Shown here: positions 1 to 5,979 of the stretch, in pieces | Numbering within the stretch: position 1 is the first letter of the stretch | How the letters are laid out: every line of letters starts with the position of its first letter | Notes under the pieces: model-generated | Told to the model about the DNA's origin: nothing | Database searches by the model: none | What the model saw: only the letters and a program-made list of their open reading frames with translations | Translations under genes and position numbers: made by a program | Source: a bacterium | GTDB lineage: Bacteria; Patescibacteriota; Minisyncoccia; Phycocordibacterales; Phycocordibacteraceae | Direction: 5' to 3' | DNA: 23,062 nt | Assembly: GCA_021782715.1 (NCBI GenBank) | Contig: JAJXUR010000003.1 | Span: 1 to 23,062 of the forward strand

Positions 1-555
1 CGGGACGGCGCGCACGCCGGTGCCAGCGAGACCGGCTGCGACGAGCGAGAGTCGCTGCTCAAGCTGCGCACGGTCTTCCTCGAAGGAGGTATCGCTCGTC
101 GCCTTCTTCGCCGCCGCGCTCTCCTGTCGCAGGAAGCTCACGGCGCCTGCGGCGCTCACGCGCGGCGCGTACGACACGACGACGTAGAACGATTTCGTCA
201 TGATGTTTGTTTGCTCGGCGAATGAGCCGATGAATTCTATGTATTCGCGCAGTTGGATGCGCATCAGCTCACTTTTCTGTTCGGGCATCTTCTCTTGGAG
301 GAGCGCAAGATAGGGGCGCAGGTCCATCCGGCGCGAATTAATGACGATCTGTATCGAGAAATCGAGCGTATTCAGGAAATTCTGGAAACCCAGGATGATG
401 CCGTGCTGCTCATCGGAGGATTTGAGCCCGAAATTGATAGCGGAGCAGATGAGTACGCCGCGGTACCCACCATCCTTCAGCATGATGATGCCATTCCGTA
501 TCTCTTTGACGGGAACGAATTGCTGCGTCTTCCCTGCTTGCGTGGTGTTCGGCAT
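1..555 (-). CDS. TraC/VirB4-type conjugation-like protein, N-terminal part (cut by left edge)
   Basis: An open frame runs from an ATG at 555 to the window edge without a stop, giving 185 residues of a longer protein. The N-terminus reads MPNTTQAGKTQQFVPVKEIR and continues with NGIIMLKDGGYRGVL, a KSSDEQ block, FQNFLNTLDFSIQI and a later NIMTKSFYVVVSY. These blocks match what I remember of the TraC-like domain that opens VirB4/TraC-family proteins in CPR genomes, usually encoded right after a PrgI-like protein, as here. VirB4 ATPases power type IV secretion or conjugation machines at the inner membrane. The ATPase motifs would lie beyond the edge, so I cannot say whether this is the full ATPase or a separate TraC-domain protein. 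The start is 5 bases after the PrgI-like stop with no Shine-Dalgarno, implying co-translation in one operon. Confidence 0.75.
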   Translation of the reverse strand, partial: MPNTTQAGKTQQFVPVKEIRNGIIMLKDGGYRGVLICSAINFGLKSSDEQHGIILGFQNFLNTLDFSIQIVINSRRMDLRPYLALLQEKMPEQKSELMRIQLREYIEFIGSFAEQTNIMTKSFYVVVSYAPRVSAAGAVSFLRQESAAAKKATSDTSFEEDRAQLEQRLSLVAAGLAGTGVRAVP

Positions 556-560
556 AGTGA

Positions 561-1007
561 TTATGGCGTCTGACTCGTCGCATTACCGCCCGAGGATTTC
601 ACATCGAGCGACCACGCGAGCTCTGAGAGCTTCCCGCGTGTGAGGCGCGGCGCACCGCGCACGGGGCGTGCCGCCGCCTCTGCGGCAGCTGCCGCAGAGG
701 CGGCGGCGTTCGTCTCCTTGGCGGTCGGCGCCGTGTATTTCCAGAGAAGAAGCTTCTTACCGGTGTAATAGTTGAAACCCGCCTCGAGCACCTCGATGAA
801 AGGTTTGCCGTTTATCTTATAGAACGCGAGCGCCACGCCGAAGCCCGCGACCGGGAGAGAGAGCAGAGCGGCGAAGAGAAACGGCAGATAGGAGAAGAAG
901 ATGACGACTAGTCCGGCCGCTCCGGCGACATAGATGAATTGTCTCAAGGTGAGCGGGCCGATGATCTTGTCTTCGACCTCGATGAATTGCGGTACCTGAT
1001 ACTCCAT
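561..1007 (-). CDS. PrgI-like membrane protein
   Basis: This 148-residue protein starts MEYQVPQFIEVEDKIIGPLT and continues LRQFIYVAGAAGLVV, with two closely spaced hydrophobic segments at about residues 22-65, then a short domain with KINGKPFIEVLEAGFNYYTG and KKLLLWKY. That architecture (VPQFIE..DKI.GPLT, two helices, then a small cytosolic part) is the PrgI family found beside VirB4/TraC in Gram-positive and CPR conjugation-like loci; it is thought to be a membrane component of the apparatus. The C-terminal ~45 residues are an Ala-rich low-complexity tail. A TATACT box ends 7 bases before the ATG. The next gene follows after 5 bases. Function beyond membership of the machine is inference. 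Confidence 0.82.
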   Translation of the reverse strand: MEYQVPQFIEVEDKIIGPLTLRQFIYVAGAAGLVVIFFSYLPFLFAALLSLPVAGFGVALAFYKINGKPFIEVLEAGFNYYTGKKLLLWKYTAPTAKETNAAASAAAAAEAAARPVRGAPRLTRGKLSELAWSLDVKSSGGNATSQTP

Positions 1008-1014
1008 TCCTCAC

Positions 1015-1020
1015 AGTATA
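1015..1020 (-). promoter_or_regulatory. -10 box for the PrgI-like gene (leaderless type)
   Basis: On the minus strand TATACT ends 7 bases before the ATG at 1007, so transcription should begin at or within a base or two of the start codon. No good -35 was seen. The GAGGA just before the ATG abuts the start codon and is badly spaced for a Shine-Dalgarno. Confidence 0.6.
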
Positions 1021-1064
1021 GCAGCCGCGCATCAGGAAAGATGCGGTGCGTGTGTACGCCCGCG

Positions 1065-1697
1065 TCAGGCGCTCATGCCGGTTATAAGGCTGAAGAGCCA
1101 AAGAGCGAGGTTGAAGAACGGCCCGACGAATAGGTACGAGAATATGATGAGGAACAATAAGAGAGAAAGTATGCCAGCACCGCGCAGCTTCTGTTCGAAG
1201 CGGTTGAGGCCAGAGGCGAGGTGCCACGGGAGTGCGCTACGCAGGGCCGTGAAGCCGTCGAGCGGTGGGAATGGGATCAGATTGAAGAGGCCGAGGAATA
1301 AATTGACGAAGGTGATGGTCGCCGCGAGCGAGATAGCTGCGGGAGGTAGCGTTGCCGCGCCGAAACGCACGATAAGGCCGAACAGAAGAGCAAGGAGAAG
1401 ATTCGTCGCTGCGCCGGCAATAGCGACAAATGTTTCGCCCCAGCGCTTATTTCTCAGGTTGTAGGGATTGTACGGCACCGGCTTCGCCCAACCGAAGAGC
1501 ATTGAGGAACCGGAGAAGACGAGCAGTGCCGGGATGATGATCGAGCCCATAGGGTCGATATGTGACAACGGGTTCATGGTGAGCCTGCCGGCGAGACGCG
1601 GAGTGGGGTCGCCCTGGGCATCTGCGGCATAGCCATGCGCCACCTCATGGGCGATGATGGAGATGATGAGGACGACAAGAGAGAGGATGGTGGCCAT
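1065..1697 (-). CDS. Site-2 protease family membrane zinc metalloprotease (M50)
   Basis: A 210-residue, very hydrophobic protein with HEVAH at residues 17-21 (the HExxH zinc site) inside the first membrane helix and PPLDG at 144-148, which supplies the third metal ligand (Asp) in M50 proteases. The region MNPLSHIDPMGSI (41-53) and FGWAKPVPYNPYN (68-80) are also typical of the short bacterial S2P-like subgroup. Such enzymes cut membrane-spanning substrates inside the bilayer; the substrate here cannot be inferred. The length is normal for the minimal family without a PDZ domain. It is divergent from rpmB (39 bases between start codons). No clear Shine-Dalgarno precedes the ATG. Confidence 0.9.
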   Translation of the reverse strand: MATILSLVVLIISIIAHEVAHGYAADAQGDPTPRLAGRLTMNPLSHIDPMGSIIIPALLVFSGSSMLFGWAKPVPYNPYNLRNKRWGETFVAIAGAATNLLLALLFGLIVRFGAATLPPAAISLAATITFVNLFLGLFNLIPFPPLDGFTALRSALPWHLASGLNRFEQKLRGAGILSLLLFLIIFSYLFVGPFFNLALWLFSLITGMSA

Positions 1698-1736
1698 AGT
1701 TGCTCGTTTCGTATCCTATGCTACCATGCGGGGACT

Positions 1737-1979
1737 ATGGCACGAGCTTGTGAAATCACCGGAAAGAGCACGCAGGTAGGCGGGCGCTACTCTAATCGCG
1801 TCCGTGCGACCCAGTTCAACCCGACCGGCAAGGTCCGCCGCAAGGCCAATCTTCAGAAGCGCCGCATCTACGTGCCGGAGCTTGAGAAGACCGTCATTGT
1901 CGATGTCTCGATGAAGGGCCTCAAAACTATCAAGAAAAACGGCGCCTTCGCTGCTCTTAAGAAAGCGGGTATCATATAG
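1737..1979 (+). CDS. rpmB: Large ribosomal subunit protein bL28
   Basis: An 80-residue basic protein beginning MARACEITGKSTQVGGRYSN and followed by RVRATQFNPTGKVRRKANLQ, the standard L28 pattern (C.ITGK near the N-terminus, then a basic KxRxxxNLQ segment). The end, VDVSMKGLKTIKKNGAF, matches the L28 C-terminus. The ATG at 1737 is chosen because upstream in-frame codons run antisense through the protease gene and do not belong to the family. A possible -10 (TATGCT, 1717-1722) lies 14 bases upstream, giving a leader of only about 7 bases. A strong terminator follows directly. L28 is a structural protein of the 50S subunit. Confidence 0.95.
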   Translation: MARACEITGKSTQVGGRYSNRVRATQFNPTGKVRRKANLQKRRIYVPELEKTVIVDVSMKGLKTIKKNGAFAALKKAGII

Positions 1980-1986
1980 TTTTCAG

Positions 1987-2018
1987 AAAAACCGCCGGCG
2001 TATGCGCCGGCGGTTTTT
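1987..2018. terminator. Bidirectional intrinsic terminator between rpmB and the MBL-like gene
   Basis: A perfect 14-bp inverted repeat (arms 1987-2000 and 2005-2018) closes a 4-base TATG loop. The G+C-rich core is flanked by A5 on one side and T5 on the other, so it can terminate rpmB on the plus strand and the gene ending at 2029 on the minus strand. Confidence 0.9.
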
Positions 2019-2028
2019 CATTTTCAAT

Positions 2029-2520
2029 TCAATACTGCCCCGGAGGTGTTGAAGACGAAATGACGAGCGAAATCGCTCCATAGGAAACCGTGAAGACGCC
2101 CGGCGCAATGACGACTATCTCCGTGCCGGTCTCAAACATGAGATGTGCGCCGTAAGGCATGTCCCTTTCCGGGCCGAAACGCACTGGTGGCGGGATACGG
2201 TAGCGACGAGTGACGTCCGCAAGGCCGCCGGCTTCGCTTGTGGCCGTGCCGGTGATGATGACGGCATCAAATTGTCGCTGCCATGGCGGGAGCGCGGTGC
2301 CGAGGGCGCGCAGGATGCTCGCGTCTGACCCCGTGTCGATAAGGAGCGTCTTGCCGCTCGGTGTCTGTACGAGTGCGGCATCACCCTTCCCTACGGCAAG
2401 CACGGTGACGGTAGGTATTCGCGGCGCGAACATGGCTCTATATATAGTACTGTTGGCAGCGATGAGCCCGCACAAGAGGAATAGGTAGAAACTCACCGGC
2501 AGCTCGCGCGTATGGTACAT
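2029..2520 (-). CDS. ComEC-type metallo-beta-lactamase-like domain protein lacking the metal motif
   Basis: This 163-residue protein has one N-terminal membrane segment (about 9-27) and then VLAVGKGDAALVQTPSGKTL with LIDTGSD, the opening strands of the beta-lactamase-like domain that forms the C-terminus of ComEC. In active members the next motif is TH.H.DH.GGL. Here the aligned residues 90-100 read TGTATSEAGGL, keeping the T and the GGL but losing all three His and the Asp. The domain is also short, ending about 60 residues later. It is therefore probably catalytically dead, if folded. It sits one gene away from a ComEC that has no such domain, which suggests a split or relict ComEC C-terminus. 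The TATAAT box ends 8 bases before the ATG. It could instead be an unrelated protein converging on the GKGDA motif, but the combined pattern argues against that. Confidence 0.65.
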   Translation of the reverse strand: MYHTRELPVSFYLFLLCGLIAANSTIYRAMFAPRIPTVTVLAVGKGDAALVQTPSGKTLLIDTGSDASILRALGTALPPWQRQFDAVIITGTATSEAGGLADVTRRYRIPPPVRFGPERDMPYGAHLMFETGTEIVVIAPGVFTVSYGAISLVISSSTPPGQY

Positions 2521-2528
2521 TTACTTTC

Positions 2529-2536
2529 ATTATATC
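2529..2536. promoter_or_regulatory. Overlapping divergent -10 boxes for the MBL-like and superoxide dismutase genes
   Basis: Within eight bases lie a perfect TATAAT on the minus strand (2534-2529, 8 bases before the ATG at 2520) and TATATC on the plus strand (2531-2536, 6 bases before the ATG at 2543). The two start codons are only 22 bases apart, so both transcripts must start at or next to their start codons. The two promoters cannot easily be occupied at the same time. Confidence 0.6.
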
Positions 2537-2542
2537 TTTGCT

Positions 2543-3142
2543 ATGACCTATCCAACCAAAACATTCAACCTGCCGGTGCTCGAGGGGCTCTCGGAGAAGC
2601 AGATCAAAGTGCATCTTGGCCTCTACGAAGGTTACGTGAAGCATGTGAACCTTATTATGGAAAAAATCCAGGCGCTTAAGGCGGCTGATGCTGAGGGCAA
2701 TGCCTACCTCATCAACGAGCTGCGACGCCGCTTCGGTTTCGAGTTCGACGGCATGCGCATGCACGAATATTATTTCGAACAGTTCGAGGGCGAGAGGAGC
2801 GGCAGCTCCGAATCGGCACTCGCGAAAGCGGCCGAGGCGAAGTACGGCAGCGGCGAGAACTTCATCGCACATATAAAGGAGGTTGCCGGGAGTCGCGGTA
2901 TCGGCTGGGTCGTCGTCTATGCGGACCCTGCCGCGAAGACGCTTCACACCGTCTTCGTGAACGATCACGAGCTCGGCCAGCTCGCCGGCCTCCCTATCGT
3001 ACTCGCTCTCGATCTCTGGGAGCATGCTTTCATGGTGGATTATGTGCCCGCCGAGAAGAAGAATTACGTCGAGGCTTTCCTCGCCAACCTCAATTGGGCG
3101 ATCGTTGAGAAGCGTTTCGCGGATGCCATGAGCGCCGCATAA
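2543..3142 (+). CDS. sod: Superoxide dismutase, Fe/Mn family
   Basis: A 199-residue protein of normal SOD length. The four metal ligands are identifiable: His24 (KVHLGLYEGYV), His74 (MHEYYFEQF), Asp157 and His161 (DLWEHAFMVDY). The C-terminal fold also shows GSRGIGWVVVY and NYVEAFLANLNWA. The enzyme converts superoxide to hydrogen peroxide and oxygen, probably in the cytosol since no signal peptide is seen. The first ligand helix is unusual: the common H...HH..YV pattern is replaced by H..LYEGYV, so the second-shell His of classical enzymes is missing. Metal choice (Fe or Mn) cannot be read. The last 79 bases overlap the 3' end of comEC on the other strand. No terminator was seen after the stop. 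Confidence 0.9.
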   Translation: MTYPTKTFNLPVLEGLSEKQIKVHLGLYEGYVKHVNLIMEKIQALKAADAEGNAYLINELRRRFGFEFDGMRMHEYYFEQFEGERSGSSESALAKAAEAKYGSGENFIAHIKEVAGSRGIGWVVVYADPAAKTLHTVFVNDHELGQLAGLPIVLALDLWEHAFMVDYVPAEKKNYVEAFLANLNWAIVEKRFADAMSAA

Positions 3143-4557
3143 GCGAGAAGCACGAACCAGAACGGGAATGACGGAAGCGTGAAGGCCGCGAGCGGAAGCA
3201 GAGCGGCCTTTTGTGCGACATATATAAGGTAGGCATTCGCGAGGTAGGCGGGCGACGCGAGCACGATACCGAACAAGGGCGTAACAGGGCCGAAGAGCAT
3301 CCCCGCGAATCCGGCGAGTGCAGACAGCCCCATCGCTGCCGGCACCATCGGCATCGTGAGCAGGTTCGCAGGGATAGCGACGAGGGAGAGATTGCCAGTG
3401 TCGTAGAGGAGTAATGGCAACACGGCGATTTGTGCGGAGAGCGTCGTCGCCACCGCATTCTTCCAGAAGGCATTCTGGATGCGCGTCAAACGCGCTTCGA
3501 TGAGGGGCGCGAGCCAGATAAGGCCGGCGGTTGCCGCGACCGAGAGGCCGAAGCCTGGATCGTAGACGAGGTAGAGCGGGTTCCATGTGAGCATGAAGAA
3601 TACGACGACAAGGAGCGCACGTCCGGCTGCATAGGTGCGTCCGGTCGCGCGAGCATAGAGCGCGATGAAGGCCATGAGCATCGCGCGGAGTGCCGTGGCC
3701 GAGGCTCCTGCGACGCCGACGAAGATGAGAATGGCGAGTGCACCTGTCGCGGCGCTCCATCGGCGCGGCAATTTGAGGTATGCAAGCGCGACCATCAGCC
3801 ACTCGGCGACGACCATCACGTTGTAGCCGGAGAGGACGATAATCTGTACGAGACCGCTCCGTACGAAGGCGTCCTGCAAATCTTTCCCGAGACCGCTCTT
3901 CCCTCCTATCACCACGCCGCCCGCGAGCGAGGCGTGCGGCTCGGGCAAGGTCGCTTGAAGTCCGTCGAGGAAGGCGTGCTTCATTCTCGCGAGCGCGGCG
4001 GGTATGGAATACCACGGCGCGCTTCTTGTAACGCGCAGGTAGGCGAAATTGAGTATGAAGCGTACGCCATCGCGCTGCAGATATTTATCATAGCGGAATG
4101 TGCGACCGCCATTATCAGCGAAGGGTTGCGGCACTTCGAGTGTGCCGGACACGTCTACCATGTCTCCGACTGCGACTGTCGGGTAGCGCGGCGCGACCGC
4201 AAGCATCACCGTCGAGTCTCCTCCGTTTGCAATGCGTATCTCGACACGCTGGTTTGCATCGCGCACGTCGGGATCGGCGACGACAACACCCATGTATGAC
4301 ACTCGGTGTTTGGCATCCCGCAGGAACGCTTCCGGTGCGGGAGTGTCGGCGAATGACGCGCGCAACATCCCGAATGCGACCAGTACGAAGAAAACCGCAC
4401 CGAGCGTGTACGCGCGGCGCGGTTTCCAAAATGCTGCGGCGCTACAAAGCGCCGCGAGCAGCAGCGCGAACGCCACCGGTTCCCACCCAAAAATAAAAAG
4501 CGAGCGAAAAAATATCCCGCTCGCGAATCCCGATACTATTGAAATAAGAATCACCAT
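3064..4557 (-). CDS. comEC: ComEC/Rec2-type DNA uptake channel protein, without hydrolase domain
   Basis: A 497-residue polytopic membrane protein. Residues about 1-70 form membrane helices, 75-180 are the DUF4131-like soluble domain (with FRYDKYLQRDGVRF at 154-167), and about 205-475 form the Competence domain, containing SGLVQIIVLSGYNVMVVAE. ComEC passes single-stranded DNA across the inner membrane during natural transformation. Full-length ComEC usually has 650-800 residues with a C-terminal metallo-beta-lactamase-like domain; this protein stops after the membrane part. A degenerate version of that domain is encoded at 2029-2520, with sod between. The stop codon lies inside the sod gene on the opposite strand. 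A TACTAT box ends 6 bases before the ATG. Confidence 0.87.
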   Translation of the reverse strand: MVILISIVSGFASGIFFRSLFIFGWEPVAFALLLAALCSAAAFWKPRRAYTLGAVFFVLVAFGMLRASFADTPAPEAFLRDAKHRVSYMGVVVADPDVRDANQRVEIRIANGGDSTVMLAVAPRYPTVAVGDMVDVSGTLEVPQPFADNGGRTFRYDKYLQRDGVRFILNFAYLRVTRSAPWYSIPAALARMKHAFLDGLQATLPEPHASLAGGVVIGGKSGLGKDLQDAFVRSGLVQIIVLSGYNVMVVAEWLMVALAYLKLPRRWSAATGALAILIFVGVAGASATALRAMLMAFIALYARATGRTYAAGRALLVVVFFMLTWNPLYLVYDPGFGLSVAATAGLIWLAPLIEARLTRIQNAFWKNAVATTLSAQIAVLPLLLYDTGNLSLVAIPANLLTMPMVPAAMGLSALAGFAGMLFGPVTPLFGIVLASPAYLANAYLIYVAQKAALLPLAAFTLPSFPFWFVLLAYAALMASAKRFSTIAQLRLARKAST

Positions 4558-4563
4558 TCCTTA

Positions 4564-4569
4564 ATAGTA
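4564..4569 (-). promoter_or_regulatory. -10 box for comEC (leaderless type)
   Basis: TACTAT on the minus strand ends 6 bases before the comEC ATG at 4557. AAGGA directly abuts the start codon, which is too close to serve as a Shine-Dalgarno. No clear -35 is visible. Confidence 0.5.
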
Positions 4570-4584
4570 ACGCTATTGACTGAA

Positions 4585-5055
4585 TCAATAGTTGAACAGA
4601 AGAAACAAGACGATGAGTATGATCGCCATAAAAAAGCTAATTGACTGTACCAACTCCGTCCAGAAACCAACGGTGCTTATTTTCATAGAGAAGATAAGAT
4701 TTGTTATGATTTCATTTTTCTCATCCACCCCCACTTTTTCAATCGGAATAGTCTTAACATCTTCAGATTTGCGCATACCGGTGAACCAGAAAATATCCTC
4801 GTGCAAAAGAAACAATCGAGTGACCAATCCGCAGACTATAGATAATCCTAAAAGAATCCAGCTACTTTTTAACAAAAATCTATTTGAGAAATTGTTATGA
4901 AGTAATTGAATGATAGTGAATGTCAAAAGTAGCGCGCTCGAGGAAAGTGTTATCAAATTACTTATATATGCGACTCTTTCGCCTCTGAGTTTTTCCCGAA
5001 TGGTCCGAGAAGAGTTTAGTAAGGGAAAAATTTTCTCAAGTCTTTTGTTAAGCAT
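4585..5055 (-). CDS. A+T-rich orphan membrane protein, unknown function
   Basis: I do not recognise this 156-residue protein. It has a basic N-terminus (MLNKRLEKIF), hydrophobic segments at about 30-52, 64-84 and 133-154, and a charged loop between about 92 and 120 (MRKSEDVKTIPIEKVGVDEK). The base composition is strikingly A+T-rich; sample 60-base lines within it counted by eye fall between about 23% and 43% G+C, against a clearly G+C-rich neighbourhood, and the codons use Ile ATA/ATT, Leu TTA and Lys AAA freely. It starts 2 bases after the RNase HI stop with no Shine-Dalgarno, so it is probably co-transcribed. Recent acquisition is the simplest explanation. A 7-bp hairpin overlaps its stop but has no U-run. 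Confidence 0.7.
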   Translation of the reverse strand: MLNKRLEKIFPLLNSSRTIREKLRGERVAYISNLITLSSSALLLTFTIIQLLHNNFSNRFLLKSSWILLGLSIVCGLVTRLFLLHEDIFWFTGMRKSEDVKTIPIEKVGVDEKNEIITNLIFSMKISTVGFWTELVQSISFFMAIILIVLFLLFNY

Positions 5056-5057
5056 AA

Positions 5058-5483
5058 CTAAAGATTCGCACCACGATCCATCGCTTCGTTCGCGAGGGCG
5101 TCGGCGTCGGCGTTCTGCGCGCGCGGGACATGCGTGAAGGAGACGTCCTTGAACGCTGCCTTCGCCTCCATGAGTCGCGCGAACTGCGCCTTCATGGTCG
5201 GGTGCTTCACCTTGTACACGCCCTTCATCTGCTTCACCACGAGCTCGCTGTCCATCTTCACCTCCACCGTCGCGGCGCTCGCGCCTCTTGTCCCGATGAG
5301 CTTCGCGAGCGCCGTGAAGGCGAGGATCACTGCTTCGTACTCGGCGTAATTATTCGTGCGCGTGCCGAGGAACTGCGAAACAGCCGCGACCGAGTTGCCG
5401 AGATGGTCGCGCACTATCGCGCCAGCGCCTGCCGGCCCCGGGTTCCCTCTGCTGCCGCCGTCGGCATGGATCGTGAAATGCAT
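5058..5483 (-). CDS. rnhA: Ribonuclease HI family protein
   Basis: A 141-residue RNase H fold protein. Acidic catalytic residues are in place: Asp8 in DGGSRGNPGPAG, Glu48 in NNYAEYEAV, Asp78 in VKMDSELVVKQM and Asp128 in NADADALAN. It cuts the RNA strand of RNA-DNA hybrids. The form VPRAQNADADALAN and the lack of a long basic handle resemble the short bacterial type rather than classic E. coli RnhA. The ATG at 5483 is preferred over a longer frame beginning at 5618 because it starts exactly at the family N-terminus and a TATACT box ends 6 bases upstream; the longer form would run through the upstream terminator hairpin. The orphan membrane protein follows after 2 bases. Confidence 0.92.
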   Translation of the reverse strand: MHFTIHADGGSRGNPGPAGAGAIVRDHLGNSVAAVSQFLGTRTNNYAEYEAVILAFTALAKLIGTRGASAATVEVKMDSELVVKQMKGVYKVKHPTMKAQFARLMEAKAAFKDVSFTHVPRAQNADADALANEAMDRGANL

Positions 5484-5489
5484 GCGGAC

Positions 5490-5495
5490 AGTATA
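5490..5495 (-). promoter_or_regulatory. Extended -10 promoter for RNase HI (leaderless type)
   Basis: The minus strand reads TTGGTATACT, an extended -10 (TGnTATACT), ending 6 bases before the ATG at 5483. No -35 of quality is present. The upstream gene is shut off by the terminator at 5498-5530, so an independent promoter is needed here. Confidence 0.65.
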
Positions 5496-5497
5496 CC

Positions 5498-5530
5498 AAC
5501 AAAGAAATACCCGTCCTTGCAGACGGGTAT
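5498..5530 (-). terminator. Intrinsic terminator after the unknown gene at 5540-5935
   Basis: A perfect 9-bp stem (5507-5515 with 5522-5530) and 6-base loop is followed, reading the minus strand, by TTTCTTTG. It ends the recJ-unknown gene transcript just before the RNase HI promoter. Confidence 0.75.
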
Positions 5531-5539
5531 CCGGCAGTT

Positions 5540-5935
5540 TTACCAGCCGGGGCGACCCTTCGCGAACCAGAGCCAACCATGACTGGCGCGAAGATAACGG
5601 CGGACATCGTTTCCGCAATCCTGTTCATGCGCTCGTTCCCTGAGACGATATAGATGCATGAAGTACTTGTTGACTTCGTCGACGCTGAGATAGGGTGGAG
5701 CATCTAGGTCGATATCAAGCCAGGAATGGAATTCGTTTACCGGCCATCCGCGATTGAACCTGAAGTCAAGCAGGAAAAGCCGCAGACGAAGCCGTATGAG
5801 CGGCCACATGATATGCCGAATCCATGTATGCTTGTGGGCCGAGCGGAGGAATATCCGCATGCGATGTAATGCCAATTTGAAATCAAACAGCAAGGAATCA
5901 AGCAACCCGAGACCGGCACTGTCGTCTTCGTTCAT
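5540..5935 (-). CDS. Unknown protein, 131 residues
   Basis: I do not recognise this protein. It starts MNEDDSAGLGLLDSLLFDFK, is rich in Arg, His, Trp and aromatic residues, and contains a basic hydrophobic stretch (about 40-60, WIRHIMWPLIRLRLRLFLLD) followed by NRGWPVNEFHSWLDIDLDAP. No signal peptide, clear membrane helix or known motif was found. The coding reality is supported by a strong Shine-Dalgarno (GGAGGAGGA, 7 bases before the ATG), which is rare in this window, and by a clean terminator 9 bases after the stop. It follows recJ after 44 bases and is likely in the same transcript. The base composition is somewhat lower in G+C than recJ. Confidence 0.65.
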   Translation of the reverse strand: MNEDDSAGLGLLDSLLFDFKLALHRMRIFLRSAHKHTWIRHIMWPLIRLRLRLFLLDFRFNRGWPVNEFHSWLDIDLDAPPYLSVDEVNKYFMHLYRLRERAHEQDCGNDVRRYLRASHGWLWFAKGRPGW

Positions 5936-5942
5936 GATTAGA

Positions 5943-5951
5943 TCCTCCTCC
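5943..5951 (-). promoter_or_regulatory. Strong Shine-Dalgarno before the unknown gene at 5540-5935
   Basis: GGAGGAGGA lies 7 bases before the ATG at 5935 on the minus strand. It decides the start and shows that the organism does use anti-Shine-Dalgarno pairing for some genes, although most genes here lack such a site. Confidence 0.75.
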
Positions 5952-5979
5952 GTACATTGAACACCGATGGAACTCCCGG

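Noticed and set aside
1028..1045. 6-bp hairpin between the site-2 protease stop and the PrgI-like promoter
   Set aside because: Short stem with no U-run; compatible with chance in G+C-rich DNA.
2438..4015. Long minus-strand frame of 525 codons across sod and comEC
   Set aside because: It is Arg/Ala-rich with no family motif, overlaps the clear comEC frame in another phase and runs antisense through sod; a typical shadow in G+C-rich DNA.
3430..4299. Plus-strand frame of 289 codons antisense to comEC
   Set aside because: Composition is that of a reverse-complement shadow (Arg/Glu/His/Cys-rich), with no start signal and no motif.
4573..4591. 7-bp hairpin at the stop codon of the A+T-rich orphan gene
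   Set aside because: The stem is A+T-rich and no U-run follows on either strand, so I do not call it a terminator.
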